DNA of 64,000 nt from Phycisphaerales bacterium AB-hyl4 (lineage in GTDB: Bacteria > Planctomycetota > Phycisphaerae > Phycisphaerales > Phycisphaeraceae), in the NCBI GenBank assembly GCA_041821185.1, contig JBGUBD010000003.1, positions 248,001-312,000 of the forward strand, written 5' to 3'. The notes under the pieces were generated by a model. That model ran no database searches and was not told the DNA's origin. It was given only the letters and a program-made list of their open reading frames with translations. Both the position numbers and the translations under genes were made by a program. Shown piece after piece: positions 51,597 through 59,913 of this stretch (the first letter of the stretch is position 1; every line of letters begins with the position of its first letter).

Positions 51597-52559
51597 TCAT
51601 TCCTTCAATCCCGTCCCGGTAACGCTCTGAACGAAATAGCGCTGCGCTGCGAAGAAAATTGCCAAACATGGCAGCATGGTCAGAAAACTCGCCGCCATCA
51701 ATTCGTTCGCATTGCGCACGCCGTATTCGCTGTTGAAGCTATTCAGCGCGAGCGCAAGCGTCTCCTTCTCAGGCGAGTTGAGGTAGATCAATGGGCTGAG
51801 GAAGTCGTTCCATGTCTGCATGAACGTGTAAATCGCCACGATGGCGATCACCGGCTGCGACAGCGGCAGCATGATCCGCCAATAGATCGTCCAATGCGAC
51901 GCACCATCGATCCGCGCCGCTTCGAGCAGGCCCTCGGGAATCTGCGCAAAGAACTGACGGAACATGAAAATGAAAAACGGTTGCCCCAGCATCGCCGGGA
52001 TAATCAACGGCAGCAACGTGTCAATCAACCCCGCCATTCGAAACAGCAGGAACAGCGGAATCATGGTCACCTGCGGCGGCAGAAGCATCGTTGCCATCAT
52101 GACCGCAAATAGCGGCCCCCTGCCGCGAAAACGAAACCGCGCAAAGCCGAACCCTACCAGGCTCGACGAAATCACCTGCCCGACAATGCAGCAGAACGTC
52201 ACGACGATCGTGTTCGCCGCCGCGTTGGCGAAATTCATCTTCCGCATCGCGCTGGGGTAGTTCTCCCAACGCGGCTGCTCAGGAAGCAGTGCAGGCGGCG
52301 CCTGCATCGCCTCCGCTTCAGTCTTCAGACTGTTGCTGACCATCCAGAAGAACGGTGCGAGCATCAGCAGACTGCCCATCACCAGCAGGCTGTAAACCAG
52401 CAGCCGGTGCCGCCCTTTACTCGACAATTTCCATCGATTTCGTTCAGGCGATGGACGCGACGGCGGCGCAGGCCCCAGACCGACCACGGCGCTCGGCGGC
52501 GCGGCGGTCGGCCCCGTCTGTCCAGGCGGATGCGGAGGTGTCTGTGTCGTGCTGTTCAT
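51597..52559 (-). CDS. ABC sugar transporter permease (MalG-like)
   Basis: A 320-residue inner-membrane permease with about six membrane segments after a Pro-rich N-terminal tail (1-45). The EAA loop EAARIDGASHWTIYWRIMLP near 224, which contacts the ATPase, is of the MalG/carbohydrate-importer class; FRYF-type ends are absent. Together with the upstream binding-protein/permease fusion (32 nt apart) it forms one import channel. No ATPase gene is in the window, so a shared MsmX/UgpC-like ATPase encoded elsewhere is expected. The substrate is unknown, but neighbouring genes suggest a carbohydrate. Confidence 0.93.
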   Translation of the reverse strand: MNSTTQTPPHPPGQTGPTAAPPSAVVGLGPAPPSRPSPERNRWKLSSKGRHRLLVYSLLVMGSLLMLAPFFWMVSNSLKTEAEAMQAPPALLPEQPRWENYPSAMRKMNFANAAANTIVVTFCCIVGQVISSSLVGFGFARFRFRGRGPLFAVMMATMLLPPQVTMIPLFLLFRMAGLIDTLLPLIIPAMLGQPFFIFMFRQFFAQIPEGLLEAARIDGASHWTIYWRIMLPLSQPVIAIVAIYTFMQTWNDFLSPLIYLNSPEKETLALALNSFNSEYGVRNANELMAASFLTMLPCLAIFFAAQRYFVQSVTGTGLKE

Positions 52560-52591
52560 TGTCTTTTCACGTTACAACGCGGCCACGTCGG

Positions 52592-54958
52592 CTAACGCAT
52601 GCTTTCGTAATAGACCCACCGCCGAGACCAGTAAAACAACGCCATCGTCAACCCCCCAAGGAAAATAAACAGCACCCACGCCAGTGCACTGGCATACCCC
52701 ATGTTGTGCAGTTCAAACGCTTGCTGATATAGGTTGAGCACGTAAAAACGTGTCGCATCCCCAGGCCCGCCGCCGGTCATCACGTACGCATGCGTAAACA
52801 CCTGGAACGAGCCGATCAACCCCATCACCAGGTTGAAAAAGATCAGCGGCGAAAGCATCGGCAGCGTCACCGCAAAGAACTGCCGAATCGGCGACGCGCC
52901 ATCCACCCGCGCCGCCTCATACAGCGACATCGGAATGCTCTTCAGTCCCGCAAGGTAGATAATCATCGCACCGCCGACCCCCCAGAGGCTCATCAGCACG
53001 AACGCGGGCACGGCCCACACCTCCGCGTCCACCCCGAACCAGTCCGGCGGTCGCAAGCCGACCACTCCCAGCGCGGGTGATAGCAGGTTGTTAAGCAGCC
53101 CATATTCCGTATTGAATATCCACAACCACAGCGTCGCCAACGCCACACCTGTCACAACCGACGGCACGAAATAAATCGTTCGAAACACCGCTATCCCCGG
53201 TACGTTCTGGTGCATCAACAACGCCACCGCCAGCGCAAGCACCTGGCCTACGGGAACGACCAGAAACGTGAAGTACAGCGTCACCCACACCGACGTGACA
53301 AACGTGCCATCAAACCCAACCATGTGTCGAAAATTGTCCAGCCCCACAAAGCGCGCCGTCTCCAGCGGCGCAAGCGCGCTCCACTGCGTGAACGACAACA
53401 TCGCTGCAACGAGCACCGGCCCCACAGTCAGCAGTACGAATCCTGCGATCCAGGGCATGACGAACATGTAGCCCGCCCGCTCTTCACGCCACGCGATCGA
53501 GGTCGGCCGCGTGCGATACAGATAACCCACGACCAGCACCGCCCCAACCACGCCCGCGACGCCAAACACCCAACCCAGCGTGGTCCAAGGCATCAACGGG
53601 TGATCGCGCTGACGCAAGGGCGATGCGAGTTCGCGATCCCACCGCTCCGCCACCGCTGCCGCTGCCTGTGCGGGCGTTGTCCGTCCGAGTTGAAGCGATT
53701 CACTCATTCGGCTTTCGAGAATTTGCTCGAACTGACGCTGCGGCGGATTCTGCATCAGCCGACCGTGCGACAGCGCGTCCAGAAACGCAGCCGTATTGCT
53801 CGGCTGCTGCCCGTCATCCAGAAACGCATCGCTCTCCGCCAGCGATTGCAACGCCGGAATCGCCAACCCCAACTCCGCGTTCAACGCCTGCCCTTCCGGG
53901 CCGCTGAGATAACGAATGAACTCAAACGCTTCTTCAGGATGTTCCGTCTGCGCCGCGGCCACCCACGCCACGGTGAAAATAATGGACGCCTCCGATGTCT
54001 CATGGGGCATCGGCACGACGTCCCAATCGAAACTACTAATCGCACGATATCGCGGCGTCATCCATCGGCCGAGCGGGCCGATTGCTCCTACGCGACCGGA
54101 GTAAAACAACTCCCCGCCATCCTGCGCCACCCCCGTCGCATTGAACACGCTCCGCTGCTCGAATCGCGTTCGGCGAACCATCTCCAACGCACTTTGAACC
54201 CCAGGCTCATGCAGCCGCAGGTCGTGGAAGTCGATGCGACCTTCGTCGTCCGTACCGAAAAATTCGCCGCCATAGCTCCACACGATGTTTCGCAGCAAGC
54301 CCGCTGTGACGAGCACGCCGCCGTAGATCCGATCGCCAGGCGTGGACAGTTCTGCGATCTGCTGCATCGCCTGTTCGTATTCGTCCCACGTCCATCCGTC
54401 GTACGGCACAGGCAGGCCGGCACGCTCGAACAAATCGAGGTTGACATACATCACCGTCGTCGAAAAGTCCTTTGGCAGGCCAAACAACGGCCCCGTACCG
54501 ATCTGATGGCCGTCATAGCGAAACGCATCGAGCAACTGCGGATAGAAATCATCGACCCATTCCCCACCCGGCCGATTGCGTTCACGCTCGACAAAATCAT
54601 CAATCGGCAGCAGCAACTCGTGCTCAGCGAATTGCGGAAGGTAGTTGTAGTTCAGGTAGAACACGTCCGGCGGAGCATCGCCGGCGAACATCGTCTGGAG
54701 TTTCGTGTAATAGTCCGGCGCACTGATTGGCCGGATGCGAATGTGCGGATGCTCCGCCTCAAAACGGTCCAGCAGTCGACGCAACACCTCAGCTTCTTCC
54801 GAACCGCTGTAGTGAAGCACGGTGAGCACAACCGTGCCCGCCGGTTCGGTCAGCCCCCAGTCCCGTGCAGTGCGTACGCCCACGTGGACGAACGCCCACA
54901 CGGTGATCAAAACCGCTAAAACACCGAGCCCGTATCGACATGCCTGCAAAATTCGCAT
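52592..54958 (-). CDS. fused solute-binding protein and ABC permease (MalF-like)
   Basis: A 788-residue fusion. A membrane anchor (about 8-30) leads to a type-1 solute-binding domain (about 42-440; TVLHYSGSEEAEVL at its start and RIRPISAPDYYTKLQTMFAG following), then a membrane segment (about 455-475) and a MalF-like permease (about 495-785). The EAA loop is YEAARVDGASPIRQFFAVTLP near 697-717. The binding domain would therefore be tethered in the periplasm next to its own channel. The ATG at 54958 is preferred because it starts the anchor; there is no Shine-Dalgarno sequence. It is 32 nt upstream of the MalG-like gene. Such fusions occur in Planctomycetes and Verrucomicrobia, to my knowledge. 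Confidence 0.92.
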   Translation of the reverse strand: MRILQACRYGLGVLAVLITVWAFVHVGVRTARDWGLTEPAGTVVLTVLHYSGSEEAEVLRRLLDRFEAEHPHIRIRPISAPDYYTKLQTMFAGDAPPDVFYLNYNYLPQFAEHELLLPIDDFVERERNRPGGEWVDDFYPQLLDAFRYDGHQIGTGPLFGLPKDFSTTVMYVNLDLFERAGLPVPYDGWTWDEYEQAMQQIAELSTPGDRIYGGVLVTAGLLRNIVWSYGGEFFGTDDEGRIDFHDLRLHEPGVQSALEMVRRTRFEQRSVFNATGVAQDGGELFYSGRVGAIGPLGRWMTPRYRAISSFDWDVVPMPHETSEASIIFTVAWVAAAQTEHPEEAFEFIRYLSGPEGQALNAELGLAIPALQSLAESDAFLDDGQQPSNTAAFLDALSHGRLMQNPPQRQFEQILESRMSESLQLGRTTPAQAAAAVAERWDRELASPLRQRDHPLMPWTTLGWVFGVAGVVGAVLVVGYLYRTRPTSIAWREERAGYMFVMPWIAGFVLLTVGPVLVAAMLSFTQWSALAPLETARFVGLDNFRHMVGFDGTFVTSVWVTLYFTFLVVPVGQVLALAVALLMHQNVPGIAVFRTIYFVPSVVTGVALATLWLWIFNTEYGLLNNLLSPALGVVGLRPPDWFGVDAEVWAVPAFVLMSLWGVGGAMIIYLAGLKSIPMSLYEAARVDGASPIRQFFAVTLPMLSPLIFFNLVMGLIGSFQVFTHAYVMTGGGPGDATRFYVLNLYQQAFELHNMGYASALAWVLFIFLGGLTMALFYWSRRWVYYESMR

Positions 54959-55039
54959 GAACAAACACCATCGCCCGACCACTCGCCAGCTACGCCATGG
55001 CACGCAACGCAACGTCTGCCCGGCTCCGGCCGCGTGAAG

Positions 55040-55069
55040 GCGTTGGCCGGCGGTCAGGCCAGCCAACGC
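55040..55069 (-). terminator. hairpin after the PEP-CTERM gene
   Basis: GCGTTGGC at 55040-55047 pairs with GCCAACGC at 55062-55069 (14-nt loop), 18 nt past the PEP-CTERM stop on the minus strand. No T run. Confidence 0.45.
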
Positions 55070-55087
55070 AAGAAACAATTCTACCCA

Positions 55088-56452
55088 CTACGCCGTCGTC
55101 CGCCGTCGCATCATGACGCCAAACGCGCCCAATGAGAGCAGCGCGAGCGAAGTCGGCTCGGGAACAAGGTGCACGTAAGCCTTCTCGGCACGGAAAGCGC
55201 CCGTCAACACCGTGTCGCCATGCACAGAAATCGCGGTCCCCAACCGATCATTTGCGACCAGGTCGTCAGGCACGACCTTGGCAAGTTCATTCCAGTCTCC
55301 TGCCGAGTCGCGCTGGAACAGATAAATCGCACCCGAATTCGTGCCGGCGGCGTCCGTGCGTTTCGCGCCGACGCTGATGATGTCGCCGTGGATATCAACG
55401 GAGTATGCGAAGTGGCCTCCCACCTCCCAGTCAGAGGCGAACAGTTGTGCGGTTTCTGACCACTCGTTCCCGTCGCGATCAAACACGTAGACCGAACCGC
55501 GCTCAAAGTCGCCGTCATCCTCCGTGCCATGACGGAACGCTCCGACGACGGCCGTGTCGCCGCTGATCGCCATGTCGTGGCCGAACGATTCGTTGGCTTG
55601 CGGGTTATTCGGAGCAAGTTCGCCCGCTTCCGTCCAATCACCATCCTCGTAATGGAAGGCGAAAACCTTACCGTTGCTACCCGACCCGCCCCACCGGTTT
55701 GTGCCTACCAGGGCGACGTCGCCATCCAGCGCACTCTTCATGCCCAGCCACGAGTTGGCGGCATGCTCGGCCGGAGCGAGCATGGCCTGCTCAACCCACT
55801 GGCTGCTCACTTCATCATATTCGTAAACATACGCAGCACCGGAATTCGTCTCGTCGCCGGCGTTGGTCAAACGAGCGCCAATCACCGCACGGTCACCTTG
55901 GATTGCAACGGAACTGCCGAACTGGTCGCCCTGAGCCACGTTCGCAGGGGCGAGGATCTGCGTTTCACTCCATATCCCGCCGTTGTTTTGAAAGATGTAC
56001 GCCTGGCCGGACTGCCCGCCAGCCGCACCGTCGGCTCGCAGAGCCCCGACGATGGCGGTGTTGCCATATATATCCACCGACCCACCGAACTCGTTGCCAC
56101 CGGTCATATCAGAAGCGGTCAATTCCCCGGCCTGCGACCATACGCCATTTGCATCACGGCCGAAGACATACGCCGCCCCCGCCACGGCATCGGGGTTACC
56201 AGCGACGTTGGGGTAACGAAACGCGCCAACGATGGCCGAGTCACCCCACAGCCCCGTGCTGAAACCGAACCAGTCCGGCCCCGCCGGGTCCTCTGCAGCA
56301 AGCGTTGCTTGCTCTTCAATGTTCTGTGCGACGGCTGGGACGCCTCCGCCTGCCAGCACCAGTCCGCCCAGTACGGCCAACCATGAGGATCGCCTCACGG
56401 ACACCCCCTCGACACGACGTTCATCGGTTCCGCTTTGCCTTACGCTTGGCAT
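55088..56452 (-). CDS. PEP-CTERM protein with FG-GAP-like repeats
   Basis: A 454-residue secreted protein. A signal peptide (about 18-42) is followed by about seven repeats of 50-60 residues with the phrase G-(D/N)-x-A-(I/V)-(V/I)-G-A-x-R (for example GDRAVIGARLTNAG and GDTAVVGAFRHG), which suggests an FG-GAP-type beta-propeller. The C-terminus VPEPTSLALLSLGAFG followed by a basic run is a PEP-CTERM sorting signal, recognised by exosortase, so the protein is probably anchored or released at the surface. AAAGGA lies 9 nt before the ATG. No exosortase gene is in the window. It is likely a surface or matrix protein. Confidence 0.9.
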   Translation of the reverse strand: MPSVRQSGTDERRVEGVSVRRSSWLAVLGGLVLAGGGVPAVAQNIEEQATLAAEDPAGPDWFGFSTGLWGDSAIVGAFRYPNVAGNPDAVAGAAYVFGRDANGVWSQAGELTASDMTGGNEFGGSVDIYGNTAIVGALRADGAAGGQSGQAYIFQNNGGIWSETQILAPANVAQGDQFGSSVAIQGDRAVIGARLTNAGDETNSGAAYVYEYDEVSSQWVEQAMLAPAEHAANSWLGMKSALDGDVALVGTNRWGGSGSNGKVFAFHYEDGDWTEAGELAPNNPQANESFGHDMAISGDTAVVGAFRHGTEDDGDFERGSVYVFDRDGNEWSETAQLFASDWEVGGHFAYSVDIHGDIISVGAKRTDAAGTNSGAIYLFQRDSAGDWNELAKVVPDDLVANDRLGTAISVHGDTVLTGAFRAEKAYVHLVPEPTSLALLSLGAFGVMMRRRTTA

Positions 56453-56907
56453 GTTCCAATCCTTTCCTCTTCGTTAGAAACCACAGGCCCTCACTCAACT
56501 CCGAGTTTCAGACGACGACGCGACGCCTGGACATGATTTGTTAAGCAGCGAAGAGAGACGTCAGACTTGTACTTCACACCTTCAGAACCTTCGCCTTACG
56601 TCGAATCCAAAAGCAACCAAGCAGGCCGGCGAGAAAAACAGTCATTTACTAACAGAACATGAAATAAATGATAGATCGCCTTCAATTGGCAATATAGCAT
56701 GGCGGGGATGTAACTCAAGACTTTACCAAAGTGAAATTTTTCCTCCGGAGACAAGGGTGCTTCGTAAATTACTTATATAAAATCTCTTATGGCCACATAA
56801 AATTAGGGGTTCGGCGGGATTAATTTCTGACTGGTCGTCAGTAAACTGTGGGCGATTCAAGCATTTTCGATCCGACGCAGCCCGCTGGGGTTGATTCGGG
56901 ATTTCTA

Positions 56908-56935
56908 TTGAACTTAATTAACGATTCGTTAATAT
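56908..56935 (+). promoter_or_regulatory. promoter with operator for alkaline phosphatase
   Basis: TTGAAC at 56908-56913 and TAATAT at 56930-56935 are 16 nt apart. The palindrome at 56917-56933 fills the spacer and overlaps the -10, the classic position for a repressor. The leader to the ATG at 57041 would be about 100 nt. Confidence 0.5.
56917..56933. promoter_or_regulatory. 17-bp palindromic operator candidate
   Basis: ATTAACGA-T-TCGTTAAT is a perfect palindrome about a central T. It lies in the putative alkaline phosphatase promoter. The binding protein is unknown; a ROK, LacI or GntR-type regulator would fit such a site. Confidence 0.5.
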
Positions 56936-57040
56936 ATGGAGTGTTCGGCAGGACGTTGTGCACCAGGTGGTCGACGCGTTTCAGGGTTGTTGCCGCCACG
57001 AACAAGCTGACCGATCTTTAAGCGGTGAAAGGTTCTGGAT

Positions 57041-58585
57041 ATGGCGGCCTCCCAGCTATCTCGTCGCGAAGCATTGAAGCTCGCTACTGCCACAACAGCA
57101 GCGTTTTGCGGTAGCGCGACCATCGGAATCAATCACAACACGGTGCATGCCGCGAGCTCGCGCCGACGTCGACGACCGCGCAACATCATCTTCATGGTCA
57201 GCGATGGCATGAGTATGAGCGTGCCCACCCTCACTGACAGCTTTGCCCGAATCGTTCGCGGCAGCGATCAGCAATCCCATTGGACCGCGCTCATGACGGA
57301 TATCGAGGCTGTGCATGGCCTCGAACAGACGTTCTCCCTCAACTCGCTGGTCACCGACTCTGCCGCGGCGGCCTCCGCATGGGGCTCTGGTTCACACGTG
57401 GCCAACGGAGCAGTCAACATGCTGCCCGATGGCACGAAACTCACACCTATCGTAGAACTCGTGAAGCAGAGCGGTCGAAAAGTTGGCCTCGTTACAACGA
57501 CGCGGGTTACCCACGCCACGCCCGCCGGCTTCGCCGCCATCGAAACCCGACGCACGCATGAGGACGAGATCGCTCCGCAGTACCGTGACGTGGTCGACGT
57601 GCTCCTCGGCGGCGGCCTCGCACAGTTCGATCCCAAACAGCGCGAAGACAAACGCGATCTGCTGAACAATTACAAACAAAGCGGCTACAGCTTCTGGAGT
57701 CACCGCGACCAACTCCTCAGCGACGAACGGCCGAAACGTGTACTCGGCCTTTTCGCCGACAACTTCCTCCCCTACACACTCGACCAGGCGCAATCCGCTG
57801 AAGACATCGCCAATATCCCCACGCTCGCGGAAATGACAGCCAAGGCCATCCAGATTCTCAACGCACATGCCGACGGCTTCCTTGTTCAGATCGAGGGCGG
57901 ACGCGTTGATCATGCGGCCCACGGGAACGACGCCGGCGCAATGTTCTGGGATCAGCTCGCTTTCGACGATGCGATCGGTGTCGCACTGAACTTTGCCCGC
58001 CAGCGCGACGACACACTCGTCATCATCACTTCAGACCATGGCACGGCGAACCCCGCCCTGAACGGTTGGGGCTCGGGCTACATCGACAGCAACGAGCACT
58101 TCGCTCGACTCGCCAATGTGACCGGCTCATTCAACACCATTGTGCAGCGCATCCACGATGAGGCAGGCGAAGGCGATCCCGACGCCGATCTCGTTGCGGA
58201 CGTTGTCAAAACGTATATCGATATGGACGTGTCCACCGAGCATGCACAAAGCCTCGCGAACACGATCGCGACCGGTGAGCGTCCGGAAGCGATCAATCAA
58301 CAAATGACACACCCAGGCGGCGTGCTTGGACAGATCGTGGGCAATCACACCGGCATTCACTTCACCGGGCACACCCACACCGCGGACCATGTGATCTGCT
58401 CGGCCTACGGACCCGGCTCCGAGCGTTTCGCCGGCCTTCGGCCGAACACGGATGACTTTCGACAGATCATGGACCTGTTTGAAATCGATTACCAGAACCC
58501 CAGTCGTTCGCCGAACGAACCGTGGCGTCAATCTCTGTCGTTCGCGCCACGGCGAACCAAAATCTTCAGTGAACTATCGACGTAA
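57041..58585 (+). CDS. Tat-exported alkaline phosphatase
   Basis: A 514-residue alkaline phosphatase (PhoA-like fold). A twin-arginine signal (SRREALKLATATT, 7-19) exports it folded. Metal and active-site motifs: FMVSDGMS (Asp55), VTDSAAAASAWGSG with nucleophile Ser107, TTTRVTHATPA near 152, EGGRVDHAAHGND near 288, ITSDHGTAN near 328 and IHFTGHTHTADH near 444. It hydrolyses phosphomonoesters in the periplasm or at the surface. AAAGG lies 8 nt before the ATG. The oxidoreductase gene follows at 14 nt, so they form an operon. No pho-box is evident to me. Confidence 0.93.
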   Translation: MAASQLSRREALKLATATTAAFCGSATIGINHNTVHAASSRRRRRPRNIIFMVSDGMSMSVPTLTDSFARIVRGSDQQSHWTALMTDIEAVHGLEQTFSLNSLVTDSAAAASAWGSGSHVANGAVNMLPDGTKLTPIVELVKQSGRKVGLVTTTRVTHATPAGFAAIETRRTHEDEIAPQYRDVVDVLLGGGLAQFDPKQREDKRDLLNNYKQSGYSFWSHRDQLLSDERPKRVLGLFADNFLPYTLDQAQSAEDIANIPTLAEMTAKAIQILNAHADGFLVQIEGGRVDHAAHGNDAGAMFWDQLAFDDAIGVALNFARQRDDTLVIITSDHGTANPALNGWGSGYIDSNEHFARLANVTGSFNTIVQRIHDEAGEGDPDADLVADVVKTYIDMDVSTEHAQSLANTIATGERPEAINQQMTHPGGVLGQIVGNHTGIHFTGHTHTADHVICSAYGPGSERFAGLRPNTDDFRQIMDLFEIDYQNPSRSPNEPWRQSLSFAPRRTKIFSELST

Positions 58586-58599
58586 CCGGAGAAATCGCA

Positions 58600-59814
58600 G
58601 TGCCCCGTCATATAGGTATCGGTGTAATCGGATGTGGTGCCCGGATTCGCACCGTGCTTCGCCACACCCTCCAAGGTCATCCCGAGTTGCGCGTCGTCGC
58701 CGGCTGTGATCCACGGCCGGACAGCGTCGAGGCGCTTCGCGAAGCGTTCGCCGACGAACTCACCGTCTACGACGACTACCATCAACTCGTTCAGGACCCG
58801 AACGTGCAATGGGTGTTCGTCGGCTCGTGGAACATTCAGCATCACGACCACATTCTGGCTGCACTTGGAACAGGCTGCCATGTGTTCGCTGAAAAGCCGA
58901 TAGCCACGACGATCGACGATTGTCTGAATATCTACACCGCCCAGCAGCGGACGAGTGCAATGTTTGTCATCGGCTTCACCCTGCGTTATTCGCCCCACTA
59001 CCGCCGTGTTGTGGATCTTATCCGCAATGGTGCAATCGGTGAGATCGTCAGTATTGAAGCCAACGAAACGTTGCCACTCGATCATGGTGGCTTCATCATG
59101 GCCGACTGGCGTCGCTCGACCATGGACAGTGGTGGTCACATGTTGGAGAAATGCTGTCACGATATTGATGTGCTCAACTGGATCGTGCAAAGCCGTGCAC
59201 GCCGCGTCGCATCGTTTGGCGGCAACACGGTCTTTCGTCCGGAAAACGAGCCTTTCCTCGAGCACATGGGCACGAATGACGAGCAGGCGTCGGTCTATCT
59301 CAGCCGACCGCTACATAACCCTGCCAATCCATTCAGCGGCAACCATGATATCGTTGACCATCAGGTCGCCATCATCGAGTTCGAGAATAACGTCCGTGCT
59401 ACGTTCCACACCAACATCCACAGCGACCTTGCTGAGCGACGCACCTACATCTGCGGCACGAAGGGCAGTCTGCGGGCCAACGTGCTCACGGGTTCGATCG
59501 AACTGCGTCGCCACGGCCTCGGCCACACCGTTGAGCAGCATGGTACGGGAACGAACGGCGGCCACGCCGTAAGCGATGTCGTGCTCGGCGAAGAACTCGC
59601 CAACTGTATGCTCGAGCAAACCCCACCCGCGACCGACATGGAAGACGCCGTGACCTCCGCCATCACCTGCTTGTCAATCGATCAAGCCATGCACGAACGC
59701 ACCTTGATCGACCTTCATCCGCATTGGAAACAGATGGCGATGGGTCGAAAGCGCGTGCACGAACAACTCGCACATCCCCCCGCTGCGACCAGCCCGCGCC
59801 ATGCACAGCGATAG
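58600..59814 (+). CDS. Gfo/Idh/MocA-family oxidoreductase
   Basis: A 404-residue NAD(P)-dependent oxidoreductase. The Rossmann loop is GIGVIGCGARIRTVLR, the E-K-P motif is HVFAEKPIATTIDDCL near 88-103, and the catalytic region is SGGHMLEKCCHDIDVLNWIV near 176-195, where H-D-I-D holds the catalytic His/Asp. The C-terminal domain ends near 390. It probably oxidises a sugar or cyclitol. The start is GTG at 58600 with GGAG 9 nt upstream. It shares an operon with alkaline phosphatase, which suggests the phosphatase liberates a sugar that this enzyme processes; that link is inference. Confidence 0.9.
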   Translation: MPRHIGIGVIGCGARIRTVLRHTLQGHPELRVVAGCDPRPDSVEALREAFADELTVYDDYHQLVQDPNVQWVFVGSWNIQHHDHILAALGTGCHVFAEKPIATTIDDCLNIYTAQQRTSAMFVIGFTLRYSPHYRRVVDLIRNGAIGEIVSIEANETLPLDHGGFIMADWRRSTMDSGGHMLEKCCHDIDVLNWIVQSRARRVASFGGNTVFRPENEPFLEHMGTNDEQASVYLSRPLHNPANPFSGNHDIVDHQVAIIEFENNVRATFHTNIHSDLAERRTYICGTKGSLRANVLTGSIELRRHGLGHTVEQHGTGTNGGHAVSDVVLGEELANCMLEQTPPATDMEDAVTSAITCLSIDQAMHERTLIDLHPHWKQMAMGRKRVHEQLAHPPAATSPRHAQR

Positions 59815-59837
59815 AGCGGAGTCAGCTCAAATGTAGC

Positions 59838-59898
59838 GTTTAGCCCCGCCGCCTACGGCGGCCCCGGAAACGCCTCCGCGTGGCCGCGAGGGCTAAAC
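59838..59898. repeat. inverted repeat between convergent genes
   Basis: GTTTAGCCC at 59838-59846 pairs with GGGCTAAAC at 59890-59898; the GC-rich interior (for example CCGCC...GGCGG) can extend the stem. It lies between the convergent oxidoreductase and sugar kinase genes and may terminate both. Confidence 0.6.
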
Positions 59899-59913
59899 AT
59901 GGCGTACGCACGG

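Larger units (their letters stand above)
56453..57040. other. AT-rich intergenic region, 588 nt
   Basis: Divergent control region between the PEP-CTERM gene and alkaline phosphatase. It holds the promoter/operator at 56908-56935 and the leader of the PEP-CTERM gene (56453-56480). Its base composition is clearly more AT-rich than the flanks (around 56560-56940). An 80-codon frame at 56538-56780 has no coding-like features. Confidence 0.55.

Noticed and set aside
53210..54919. 569-codon open frame on the plus strand opposite the transporter fusion
   Set aside because: Arg/His/Gln-rich composition without domains; the opposite strand encodes a clear transporter.
56538..56780. 80-codon frame in the alkaline phosphatase upstream region
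   Set aside because: No ribosome-binding site, AT-rich, no protein-like pattern.
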